The notes under the pieces were generated by a model that had not been told where the DNA came from, searched no databases, and saw only the letters and a list, made by a program, of their open reading frames with translations. From positions 1 through 31,134 of the forward strand of contig DLNM01000021.1 in assembly GCA_002479485.1 (NCBI GenBank): a stretch of 31,134 nucleotides of DNA. Direction: 5' to 3'. Shown piece after piece: positions 16,016 to 22,341 of this stretch; positions within the stretch are counted from its first letter, which is position 1; every line of letters starts with the position of its first letter. Made by a program: the position numbers and the translations under genes. This DNA is from Firmicutes bacterium UBA7510 (GTDB lineage: Bacteria; Bacillota; Clostridia; Tissierellales; Sedimentibacteraceae).

Positions 16016-16711
16016 ATGAATTATGTAGATGTTATAGTTATTGTTTTTATTGGATTAATTGTTTTTGAAGGGTATCGAAAAGGCTTAGTTAAAATGATAT
16101 TTGAGTTTGTAGGCTTAATTATCGCTTTCTTTATAAGTAAGCAGTATAGCTTTCTTATAGAAAAATTTTTAACAGATAAGACAAAGTTTTATCAGATAGT
16201 GCATGATTTTTTTCAAACAAAAGCACATTGGCTTACTGAAATTATACAAGATGGAACTACAGATGTAATAAATAAATTACAGGAAAGCTTACACTTACCT
16301 CAAGAAATGAAAATGCTTTTTATACAGTCGTATGAGGGTGGGGCAGGAGTTAATAATTTTGATAATTTTGTAAATTTGATAACTGATTTTGTTATTAAAT
16401 CAATTAGCTTTTTAGTTACATTTTTAATTATTTATTTAATTTTATTAGTAGTATGCAGCTTAATAGATGCTTTTGTTAAATTACCGTTATTAAATATAAC
16501 AAACAAAATTGGCGGGTCAGTTATAGGAATAGCAAAAGGTGTAATAATATTATATATTATATTTGCTTTAGCATCACCTGTTATTGCTTTTATGCCAGAT
16601 AATAAATTAGTTAAAGAAATACATAAATCAAAATCCGGAGATATTTTTTATGATAATAATATAATATTAAACTATTTATCATATAAAGGATTTTATGAAG
16701 AGGAAGTTTAA
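16016..16711 (+). CDS. CvpA family membrane protein
   Basis: A 231-residue membrane protein of the CvpA (colicin V production) family. The N-terminal signature VDVIVIVFIGLIVFEGYRKGLVKMIFEFVGLIIAFFISK covers two membrane segments with a conserved GxxKG turn. Further segments lie near 125-155 and 165-190. Molecular function in Firmicutes is unknown; the family has been linked to envelope homeostasis. AAGGAG precedes the ATG. The downstream yedF start lies 16 bases after its stop, so the two are co-transcribed. Confidence 0.85.
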   Translation: MNYVDVIVIVFIGLIVFEGYRKGLVKMIFEFVGLIIAFFISKQYSFLIEKFLTDKTKFYQIVHDFFQTKAHWLTEIIQDGTTDVINKLQESLHLPQEMKMLFIQSYEGGAGVNNFDNFVNLITDFVIKSISFLVTFLIIYLILLVVCSLIDAFVKLPLLNITNKIGGSVIGIAKGVIILYIIFALASPVIAFMPDNKLVKEIHKSKSGDIFYDNNIILNYLSYKGFYEEEV

Positions 16712-16727
16712 ACTTAGGAGAAAAAAT

Positions 16728-17336
16728 ATGAATAGAATAGATGCTAGAAAATTAAATTGTCCGCAACCACTTATATTAACAAAAAATGCTTTAGAAGGTG
16801 ATTTGGACGAAGTTTTAGTCTTAGTAGACAATGATACAGCAAAACAAAATATACTTAAATTCTGCAACAAGATGGGGTATAGCGCCGTAGTTTCAGATCA
16901 AAATGGTGATATCGGCATTAATATCATTAAAACTATTGCGGATACCTGCGATATGTCAGAAGAAGTGATAGTTGGTGAGATAGAAAAACAAAATAGAGGG
17001 AATAAAGGATACTTAATAGGAACAAATATACTTGGTAATGGTTCTGAAGAATTAGGAAAAATGTTAATGAAAGGTTTTATTTATACTTTGACACAAGTAA
17101 AACCGTACCCAGAATTTATAATATTCTTAAATAGTGGTGTTAAATTAGCAAGTGAAGGTTCTGATTCAATAGATGATATAAACCAGTTATTGCAACATGG
17201 TACAAAAATTGTTTCATGTGGAACATGTTTAGATTTCTATCAATTAAAAGATAAATTAAGAGTTGGAGAAGTAACAAACATGTATGATATAGTAGAAACT
17301 ATATCTGACTCAGGGAATGTTATAACTATTGGTTAA
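16728..17336 (+). CDS. yedF: YedF-like sulfur/selenium carrier (TusA/SirA-like plus DsrE-like domain)
   Basis: A 202-residue two-domain protein. The N-terminal TusA/SirA-like domain has DARKLNCPQPLILTK, with the CPxP active cysteine at residue 11. The C-terminal domain (about 95-202) resembles DsrE/DsrF, with KIVSCGTCLDFYQLKDKL. Such fusions are annotated as selenium-metabolism proteins in anaerobes. They are thought to carry activated sulfur or selenium. The preceding desulfurase-like gene is a plausible donor. TAGGAG at 16715-16720 supports the ATG at 16728; an earlier in-frame ATG at 16695 would overlap cvpA and adds a basic tail not expected in the family. Confidence 0.88.
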   Translation: MNRIDARKLNCPQPLILTKNALEGDLDEVLVLVDNDTAKQNILKFCNKMGYSAVVSDQNGDIGINIIKTIADTCDMSEEVIVGEIEKQNRGNKGYLIGTNILGNGSEELGKMLMKGFIYTLTQVKPYPEFIIFLNSGVKLASEGSDSIDDINQLLQHGTKIVSCGTCLDFYQLKDKLRVGEVTNMYDIVETISDSGNVITIG

Positions 17337-17344
17337 TAATATAA

Positions 17345-17373
17345 TTGACAAATTTAATCACAAAGGACATAAT
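17345..17373 (+). promoter_or_regulatory. Candidate promoter overlapping the yedF terminator
   Basis: TTGACA (17345-17350), a 17-base spacer and CATAAT (17368-17373) fit SigA. The spacer and -10 fall in the left arm of the yedF terminator hairpin. It would serve the DUF951 gene. Confidence 0.5.
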
Positions 17374-17400
17374 TATAATAGCAGGTCCTTTGTGATTTTA
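17356..17400 (+). terminator. Rho-independent terminator after yedF
   Basis: AATCACAAAGGAC (17356-17368) and GTCCTTTGTGATT (17385-17397) form a perfect 13-base-pair stem with a 16-base loop, followed by TTATT. It closes the cvpA-yedF unit. Confidence 0.85.
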
Positions 17401-17438
17401 TTATATAAGTTTTATTTCATAAAAAGGGAGTTGATATT

Positions 17439-17636
17439 ATGCCAATGCCTTTAAATGTAGGTGATAAAATAAAATTAAAAAAACAGCATCCTTGCGGCGG
17501 ATACGAATGGGAAATTTTAAGAGTTGGTGCTGATTTTAGAATAAAATGTACAACTTGTGATAGGCAGGTATGGTTACCAAGAAGAGAAGTAGAGAGAAGA
17601 ATAAAAGAGGTTATTAGCACAAAAGTTAATGATTAA
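17439..17636 (+). CDS. DUF951 family small protein
   Basis: A 65-residue protein of the DUF951 family, found widely in Firmicutes near origin-proximal genes. The signature VGDKIKLKKQHPCGGYEWEILRVGADFRIKC is split over the first half, followed by TTCDRQVWLPRREVERRIKEV. Conserved cysteines in HPCGG, IKC and TTCDR suggest a possible metal or nucleic-acid-binding role, which is unproven. GGGAG lies about ten bases before the ATG. A phosphodiesterase gene follows. Confidence 0.88.
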   Translation: MPMPLNVGDKIKLKKQHPCGGYEWEILRVGADFRIKCTTCDRQVWLPRREVERRIKEVISTKVND

Positions 17637-17669
17637 AAGCACAAAAAATTAAAATTGGAGGATTTAATT

Positions 17670-18392
17670 ATGACAAAAGTTTGGGCTCACAGAGGAGCCA
17701 GTGGTTATTATCCTGAAAATACAATATCATCTTTTGAAGGCGCTATAAAACAGAATGCAGATGGTATTGAATTGGATGTTCATTTAAGTAAGGATGGATA
17801 TTTAATAGTATGTCATGATGAAACTTTGAATAGAACTACTAATGGAAAAGGGTTTATAAAACAGTATGATTTATATGAACTTAAGCAATTAGATGCTGGA
17901 TCATGGTATGATAAAAAATTTAAAGGTGAAAAAATCCCTCTTTTAGAGGAAGTTATAGATTTAATTAAGGGAACAAAAATGGAATTAAATATTGAGCTTA
18001 AAGCGGGCTCTATATTTTATCCGGGAATTGAAGAAAAAGTACTAAAAATGGTAGACAAATATGGTATAAAAAAACAGGTTATAATATCATCCTTCGATCA
18101 TTATTCATTAGTTAAAACAAAGGATTTAGATAAGGATATTAAAACTGGAATTTTATATATGGAAGCCTTGTATAAACCACTTGATTATGTAAAAACTACA
18201 AAGGCTAACGCATTACATCCGAACTACATAACATTAACTAAAGATATAGTTGACGAAGCTAAAGCTATAGGTATAGATGTAAATCCATATACTATTAATA
18301 ATGAAGAACATGTAAGAATGATTAAATCAATGAATGTAAATGCAATTATAACTAATTATCCTGACAAAGTAAAGGCTATATTATCAGAATAA
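17670..18392 (+). CDS. Glycerophosphodiester phosphodiesterase
   Basis: A 240-residue GDPD-family TIM-barrel enzyme that splits glycerophosphodiesters into glycerol-3-phosphate and an alcohol. Catalytic residues are visible: H7 and R8 in WAHRGASGYYPENT, E34 and D36 in GIELDVHLSKDG, and H49 in VCHDETLNRTTNG. The end NAIITNYPDKV is typical of the family. No signal peptide is seen, so it is a cytoplasmic, UgpQ/GlpQ2-like form. GGAGGA at 17657-17662 supports the ATG at 17670. Confidence 0.93.
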   Translation: MTKVWAHRGASGYYPENTISSFEGAIKQNADGIELDVHLSKDGYLIVCHDETLNRTTNGKGFIKQYDLYELKQLDAGSWYDKKFKGEKIPLLEEVIDLIKGTKMELNIELKAGSIFYPGIEEKVLKMVDKYGIKKQVIISSFDHYSLVKTKDLDKDIKTGILYMEALYKPLDYVKTTKANALHPNYITLTKDIVDEAKAIGIDVNPYTINNEEHVRMIKSMNVNAIITNYPDKVKAILSE

Positions 18393-18418
18393 TAAGTGAA
18401 TTTTTTTAATTTTTATGT

Positions 18419-18424
18419 TATAAT
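18419..18424 (+). promoter_or_regulatory. Candidate -10 element for the Fic module
   Basis: TATAAT at 18419-18424 stands 44 bases before the antitoxin start, with a weak GTGAAT-like -35 about 17-18 bases upstream. No terminator separates it from the phosphodiesterase gene, so read-through is also possible. Confidence 0.4.
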
Positions 18425-18467
18425 TGTTTAAGATTAAAATATACTTAGTATAACAAAAGGTGATTAT

Positions 18468-18632
18468 ATGAGAAATTCTGCTCAATTGGTGCGAGAAGTT
18501 AAAGCTACAATGGCAATAGAAGGTCATCAACTTAAGAAAAAAGAAATAGATTTGCTTGAACTTTGTGCAGCAGGAAAAGCATCAACTAAGGACATAATAA
18601 AGAACCTAATTAAAAAATATGAACAAAAATAG
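18468..18632 (+). CDS. VbhA-like antitoxin of the Fic module
   Basis: A 54-residue protein starting MRNSAQLVREVKATMAIEGH. Residues 14-19 (TMAIEG) fit the class I Fic inhibitory motif (S/T)xxxE(G/N), in which the glutamate (E18) enters the Fic active site and blocks ATP binding. The following LKKKEIDLLELCAAGKASTKDIIKNLIKKY resembles the second half of VbhA-type antitoxins. AAAGGTGA precedes the ATG. It lies 105 bases before a Fic gene on the same strand. Its small size makes it easy to miss. Confidence 0.75.
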   Translation: MRNSAQLVREVKATMAIEGHQLKKKEIDLLELCAAGKASTKDIIKNLIKKYEQK

Positions 18633-18737
18633 GATATAATAGCATACTTAAAATGGCTCCAATGTTTAGGCATAGCCTATACATTTGTAGTCGAGACTAT
18701 GATATAATATTTTGTTCAAATAATTGCAGAGGTAATT
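18633..18737 (+). other. Spacer with hairpin between antitoxin and fic
   Basis: A hairpin with core TAGGC-ata-GCCTA, flanked by ATGT and ACAT (about 18663-18685), is followed by GAGACTATGA (18692-18701) and then TATAAT at 18703-18708. It shares its layout with 15795-15830. It could attenuate transcription or supply a separate fic promoter. Confidence 0.35.
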
Positions 18738-19430
18738 ATGGATAGTTCTTACTATGAATATGAGTGGGATATTGGATATTGCTATCCAAAATCAAATATA
18801 CTCAAAAATAAATTGAATATTATAGATAACAAAGAGCTTTTAGATGAAGCGGAAAGGCAAATTACTGCATTTAAAATATTGGATCTTAAAATGAAACCGT
18901 TAAGAGGAAATTTGGATATTAATCATCTATTATATATTCATAAGTATATATTTGAGGACATATATAGTTGGGCTGGAAAGACGCGCTGTGTTAATATAGC
19001 TAAAGGAAATCAATTTTGTAACTGTGTGTTTATAGAGGACAGATTAAATGATTTATTTATAGAGATTTTAGAGGATAATTATCTAATAGGATTACCGCAA
19101 GAGAAAGTATCAAAAAAATTATCCTATTATATGTCTGAAATAAATGCTATACACCCATTTAGAGAGGGAAATGGCAGAACCCAAAGAATGTTTATTGAGT
19201 ACCTATCTAATGTAGCTGGGTTTCACGTGGATTTTTCAGATATTGCAAGTGAAGAAATGATAGAAGCAAGTGTTGATTCGTTTCTAAAGAATTATGAAAA
19301 AATGGATATAATTTTTGGAAAAATTACTAAGCCTATTTCAAAAAAAGAACAAGAACGCTTTGTAAATATTATTACTTCTAAAAATAGTGAAATAAAAAAA
19401 ATATATTATGATTTTAAAAATAAAATATAA
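18738..19430 (+). CDS. Fic family protein (probable AMP transferase toxin)
   Basis: A 230-residue Fic-domain protein. The catalytic loop HPFREGNGRTQR at residues 139-150 matches HxFx(D/E)GNGRxxR completely, so adenylyl transfer is expected. The N-terminal part has the usual LYIHKYIFEDIYSWAGKTRCVNIAKGNQF with the flap region. No inhibitory (S/T)xxxE(G/N) helix is evident before the Fic core, which fits class I control by the separate antitoxin upstream. GAGGT lies before the ATG. The target is unknown; VbhT-type relatives AMPylate topoisomerases. A two-way terminator follows. Confidence 0.9.
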   Translation: MDSSYYEYEWDIGYCYPKSNILKNKLNIIDNKELLDEAERQITAFKILDLKMKPLRGNLDINHLLYIHKYIFEDIYSWAGKTRCVNIAKGNQFCNCVFIEDRLNDLFIEILEDNYLIGLPQEKVSKKLSYYMSEINAIHPFREGNGRTQRMFIEYLSNVAGFHVDFSDIASEEMIEASVDSFLKNYEKMDIIFGKITKPISKKEQERFVNIITSKNSEIKKIYYDFKNKI

Positions 19431-19463
19431 AAAGCAGACTTTTAATTATACTGTCTGCTTTTT
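19429..19463. terminator. Bidirectional terminator between fic and aspS
   Basis: AAAAAGCAGAC (19429-19439) and GTCTGCTTTTT (19453-19463) pair perfectly and carry A and T tracts on either side, so the hairpin can end both convergent genes. Confidence 0.88.
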
Positions 19464-19470
19464 ATCTATA

Positions 19471-20790
19471 TTATGGAGTAATTCTATTTATATCTCTTGG
19501 GAATAGTGTGGATAATCTTACGTTATTTTGGTTTAACAGTTTACTTGTCAAGCGTTCTAATCCAAGTCCTAAGCCACCATGAGGGGGCATGCCATACTTA
19601 TGCATCATTAAATAACTCTCAAAAAGATCTACATTCATTTCACGTGAAACCATCTTCTCAACCTGTTCATTAAACTCGTGTATACGCTGTCCACCTGTAG
19701 TAATTTCTAGTCCTCTAAATATTAAATCAAAGCTCAAAGTAAATTCTTTATTTGAATCATCCATTGCATAAAACGGGCGTTTTTTGCTAGGATAATGCGT
19801 TACGAAAACAAACTCACTGTCATATTTTTTATTTATTATTTCAGATAACAATTTTTCTTCCTCTGGCTCAAAGTCAAACATGTCTGTTATAGGTCTTTTA
19901 AATTCTCTAGATACAAGTTCTTTAGCTTCAGTAAAAGTAATTGACGGGATAAAACTGATATCTGGTAATTTTACCTGAAGTAGGTTGATTTCATTTATAT
20001 ATTCATTTTTTAGTAAATTAAAGGTGTATTGAAGCATAAGAGTTTCCATATTCATGATATCTTCGAAGTTTTCTATAAAACCCATTTCAAAATCAACACT
20101 TGTGTATTCATTTAGATGTCTCGAGGTATCGTGTTTTTCAGCTCTAAATACAGGAGCAATCTCAAATACTCTTTCAAAAACGCCTACCATCATTTGTTTA
20201 TAAAACTGAGGACTTTGTGTAAGGTATGCTTCCTTACCAAAATAGTCAAGACTAAAAATATTAGCTCCACCTTCAGCGCCGGAATATACTAATTTAGGGC
20301 TATGAATTTCTGTAAAGTTTTGTGAAAGCATAAATTCTCTAAAGCCTTTACATATACCTTCTTGTAGCTTAAATATGGCTCGTTGTTTTTCATTTCTAAG
20401 TGTTATTGGTCTATAGTCAAGCAAAGTTTCAAGTGATGTTTCTACAATTTTATTGTTAAAAATAATTGTGCTTTTCTCAACTGGTTCTGATAAAATTTCA
20501 ACATCTATAAGTCTTAGTTCCCAGCCTGTTTTTGAGCGTTGTTCCGCTATAACCTCAGCAGAAAATATAACACATGATTCTTCTTTTATGTTTGTAAGTG
20601 GAAACTTTGAAAATTCTTCTGAGTATATACATTGTACCATTTGCCTTTTAGTTCTTAATATAATAAAAGAAAAGTTACTCATTTCTCTTATTTTATGTAT
20701 ACTTCCATGAATTTTTATTGTATTTCCAATATATTTTGCTATTTCCTCTATTTCAATATGATTCTTAACATTTCCTTCTATTTTTTTCAT
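19471..20790 (-). CDS. aspS: Archaeal-type aspartyl-tRNA synthetase (probably nondiscriminating)
   Basis: A 439-residue class IIb synthetase. The N-terminal OB-fold anticodon domain covers about 1-110 (TIKIHGSIHKIREMSNFSFIIL). The catalytic part has TQSPQFYKQMM, motif 2 FRAEKHDTSRHLNEYTSVDFEM and motif 3 GLGLGLERLTSKLL. The short length and QSPQFYKQ place it with archaeal/eukaryal-type AspRS, not the 590-residue bacterial form and not bacterial AsnRS. Bacterial members usually charge both tRNA-Asp and tRNA-Asn, with GatCAB completing Asn-tRNA. AAGGAGA precedes the ATG. A leader peptide and attenuator lie upstream. A parS-like 16-mer lies inside the gene. Confidence 0.87.
   Translation of the reverse strand: MKKIEGNVKNHIEIEEIAKYIGNTIKIHGSIHKIREMSNFSFIILRTKRQMVQCIYSEEFSKFPLTNIKEESCVIFSAEVIAEQRSKTGWELRLIDVEILSEPVEKSTIIFNNKIVETSLETLLDYRPITLRNEKQRAIFKLQEGICKGFREFMLSQNFTEIHSPKLVYSGAEGGANIFSLDYFGKEAYLTQSPQFYKQMMVGVFERVFEIAPVFRAEKHDTSRHLNEYTSVDFEMGFIENFEDIMNMETLMLQYTFNLLKNEYINEINLLQVKLPDISFIPSITFTEAKELVSREFKRPITDMFDFEPEEEKLLSEIINKKYDSEFVFVTHYPSKKRPFYAMDDSNKEFTLSFDLIFRGLEITTGGQRIHEFNEQVEKMVSREMNVDLFESYLMMHKYGMPPHGGLGLGLERLTSKLLNQNNVRLSTLFPRDINRITP
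19636..19651. promoter_or_regulatory. Second parS-like site, inside aspS
   Basis: CATTTCACGTGAAACC keeps the full inner palindrome TTTCACGTGAAA and matches the parS consensus at 13 of 16 positions. It is embedded in coding sequence, as several known parS sites are. It lies 3.6 kb from the better site. Confidence 0.6.
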
Positions 20791-20801
20791 GATAAATCTC
20801 C

Positions 20802-20873
20802 TTATATTTTAAATTTATTTAATAATATATATTTAAAGACTTTATCCATCATGACATTGTCAACATGTCTCAT
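20802..20873 (-). CDS. Possible second short ORF between attenuator and aspS
   Basis: A 23-codon frame (begins MRHVDNVMMDKVFKY) starts at 20873 on the minus strand with AAAGG upstream. Its TAA stop overlaps the aspS ribosome site (ATAAGGAG). It could couple ribosomes to aspS. No family is recognised, and such a frame could arise by chance. Confidence 0.25.
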   Translation of the reverse strand: MRHVDNVMMDKVFKYILLNKFKI

Positions 20874-20894
20874 ACTATCACAACCTTTCAGTAA

Positions 20895-20936
20895 AACAAA
20901 AAACCACATAAGTAAAATAATTTACCAATGTGGTTT
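20895..20936 (-). terminator. Attenuator terminator in the aspS leader
   Basis: Read on the minus strand, AAACCACAT and ATGTGGTTT form a 9-base-pair stem, extended by an inner GGTAAA/TTTACT pairing, then TTTTTTGTTTT. It lies between the leader peptide and aspS, 105 bases before the aspS start, so transcription would end before the gene unless the stem is blocked. Confidence 0.85.
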
Positions 20937-20962
20937 AATTTCATTATAGAAACATTTATAAT

Positions 20963-21023
20963 CCACATAGGTGCAACACATGTAGCGCTTGCACCTATGA
21001 ATAAATCAAAGCTACAAGCGCTA
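20963..21023 (-). promoter_or_regulatory. Alternative pairings (regions 1, 2, 3) of the aspS attenuator
   Basis: On the minus strand: region 1 TAGCGCTTG (21023-21015) begins at the leader stop codon and pairs perfectly with CAAGCGCTA of region 2 (20991-20983). Region 2 also contains CATAGGTGCA (20999-20990), which pairs perfectly with TGCACCTATG of region 3 (20975-20966). Region 3 continues as CCTATGTGG, able to pair with CCACATTGG in the left arm of the terminator. The 1:2 and 2:3 pairings overlap, so they exclude each other or form a pseudoknot. Confidence 0.8.
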
Positions 21024-21089
21024 AATATCGTCGTCCTTATGTAAACAAATAATATTTAAAATATTATTAACAAAAACTAAATTGAACAT
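21021..21089 (-). CDS. AspS leader peptide (Asp/Asn-rich)
   Basis: A 22-residue frame that starts MFNLVFVNNIL and ends HKDDDI. Three Asp codons in a row (GAC GAC GAT) stand just before the final Ile codon and the TAG stop; Asn occurs at positions 3, 8, 9 and 12. AAGGAAGG on the minus strand (21105-21098) is a good ribosome site nine bases before the ATG. A promoter lies directly upstream and an attenuator downstream. The peptide is inferred to sense charging of tRNA-Asp, and perhaps tRNA-Asn, by ribosome stalling. Confidence 0.8.
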   Translation of the reverse strand: MFNLVFVNNILNIICLHKDDDI

Positions 21090-21119
21090 GATATCTAACC
21101 TTCCTTTAAAATTTTTCTT

Positions 21120-21148
21120 AGTATAGCACTAAAGAATGCTTCTGTCAA
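21120..21148 (-). promoter_or_regulatory. SigA promoter of the aspS leader
   Basis: On the minus strand TTGACA (21148-21143), a 17-base spacer and TATACT (21125-21120). The transcript would start near 21113, about 24 bases before the leader-peptide ATG. Confidence 0.85.
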
Positions 21149-21248
21149 TATATAAAATAAGAATTTAAGCGATAAACTTAATGTTATCGAAGATATAAAA
21201 GAGTATATAAAAAAAATTTATAAAAAAATTGTTTACAAATTTTAATAA

Positions 21249-21280
21249 AAAATTGTTTTTATATAGTATAAAACAATTTT
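21249..21280. repeat. Perfect inverted repeat upstream of the muramidase-like gene
   Basis: AAAATTGTTTT (21249-21259) and AAAACAATTTT (21270-21280) are 11-base perfect arms around a 10-base centre. It lies 48 bases before the start at 21328 in an AT-rich region. It may be an operator or a hairpin in the leader. No convincing promoter pair was placed. Confidence 0.4.
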
Positions 21281-21327
21281 AATCGATTGAATGTTTTTTA
21301 AAAAATAAAACAAAGGAGTGATTGAAA

Positions 21328-21792
21328 ATGAATCATTTTGCAAATGCATGTACATATGAAGGAGAAAACGCTGTATTATACTATACAGGAGGTCCAATGT
21401 TTTATCATGTAGGAGGACATTTGAATTGGAGAAACAATAATCCAGGAAACTGCATATCTGGTACAACAAGCAAAAAATTTAATGAAATTGGAGTAAATGG
21501 AAGATTTGCTATCTTTGCATCTGTTGTAGATGGCCGTAATTGTATGGAATATGTTATATTTAATACCTATGGAACTTATAGTATTGCTGATATGATGTAT
21601 AAATATGCACCACCGAGTGAAAATGATACTGAAGCATATATTTCTATGATTGTTAATGAAACGGGATTAGGTAGAAACACCATTCTTAATACATTAAGTT
21701 CTTCTAATAGACAAGCACTTTTAAATGTTATGATTAGAAAAGAAGGTACGCAAAAAGGTAGGGTAGTACAAACAGATGTTTACCCTGTTTAA
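21328..21792 (+). CDS. P5-like muramidase/lytic domain protein
   Basis: A 154-residue protein with WRNNNPGN at residues 34-41 and GRFAIFASVVDGRNCMEYVIF following, a pattern of the small phage-structural lysozyme (PRD1 P5-like) domain that acts on peptidoglycan. SIADMMYKYAPPSENDTEAYISMIVNETGL matches the next part of that fold. No signal peptide or membrane segment is evident, so how it would reach the wall is unclear. AAGGAGTG lies eight bases before the ATG; an in-frame TTG at 21322 is too close. No phage genes surround it; it may be a transferred single gene. Confidence 0.65.
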   Translation: MNHFANACTYEGENAVLYYTGGPMFYHVGGHLNWRNNNPGNCISGTTSKKFNEIGVNGRFAIFASVVDGRNCMEYVIFNTYGTYSIADMMYKYAPPSENDTEAYISMIVNETGLGRNTILNTLSSSNRQALLNVMIRKEGTQKGRVVQTDVYPV

Positions 21793-21913
21793 ACTACTCG
21801 GCAATAAGATAACCAAGCATCTTTTGTTGTCATAACAGATAAAAAAACCGTGGTTGCTACCAAATAGGGTAGTCCATCACCTTATACTGATACTTTACAC
21901 ATAAGTTACACAG
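21793..21913 (-). other. Possible remnant of an IS200/IS605-type right end
   Basis: Downstream of the TnpB remnant on the minus strand is a short hairpin CTACC-ctattt-GGTAG (about 21863-21878) within GC-richer sequence. Right ends of IS605-type elements carry such imperfect palindromes overlapping the guide RNA. The identification is weak without a full copy to compare. Confidence 0.3.
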
Positions 21914-22168
21914 TTACTTTAAAGGATTGCCTAAGTCTATTAATGTCTTAGGTAATTCTTTTTTTATAGATTGGCAAAACAATCTTAAAATGTTATAAGC
22001 TCTCATCATATCGGCATTAAAAATAGTGCCATTATCAAGATATAGTCCTCTCTTCTTGCGGTTTGATTTAACAGTATATTCTTTGATACTTATATTGAAA
22101 GAGGACTGCATTAACTTGAATAGCTCTATTTTGTTTGATAAGAGTTATTCCATATAAATTAAGTTTAT
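21914..22168 (-). pseudogene. TnpB-like transposon protein remnant (IS200/IS605 group)
   Basis: The clearest part is a 65-codon open frame at 22111-21914. It contains KKRGLYLDNGTIFNADMMRAYNILR, matching the C-terminal part of TnpB (RGLY...INADVNGSYNILRK). Just before it KEYTVKSN resembles the EYTSKSN motif, but the zinc-finger and most RuvC parts are missing. Upstream, in another frame, GITLIKQN resembles the preceding TnpB strand, so the copy is frameshifted and deleted. It cannot encode an active nuclease. It marks an old insertion in the accessory part. Confidence 0.7.
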
Positions 22169-22258
22169 ACTCTAGCTTCTGGTAGATCTAATTAAAAAGT
22201 AGGACATGGAATGCCTGATTATAGAAAAAAATATGAAGCAACTCTATTAGTATAGATT

Positions 22259-22294
22259 GACATATTTTAATTGTAAATTAATAGAAAATATGTC
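22259..22294. repeat. Inverted repeat overlapping a -35-like hexamer
   Basis: GACATATTTT (22259-22268) and AAAATATGTC (22285-22294) are perfect 10-base arms. The left arm overlaps TTGACA (22257-22262). No good -10 was found at 16-18 bases. It may be an operator for the downstream gene or a hairpin. Confidence 0.4.
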
Positions 22295-22341
22295 ATAATT
22301 AAGTAGTGGCGTTCGTATATATTTAGGTGGAGGAAAGTTTT

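Noticed and set aside
19219..19234. Third parS-like sequence (GTTTCACGTGG) inside fic
   Set aside because: Only one half is intact and about 11 of 16 positions match, too few to claim ParB loading.
20891..21089. T-box riboswitch before aspS
   Set aside because: No T-box bulge sequence (TGGNACCGCG) is present; the leader peptide and alternative pairings explain the terminator better.
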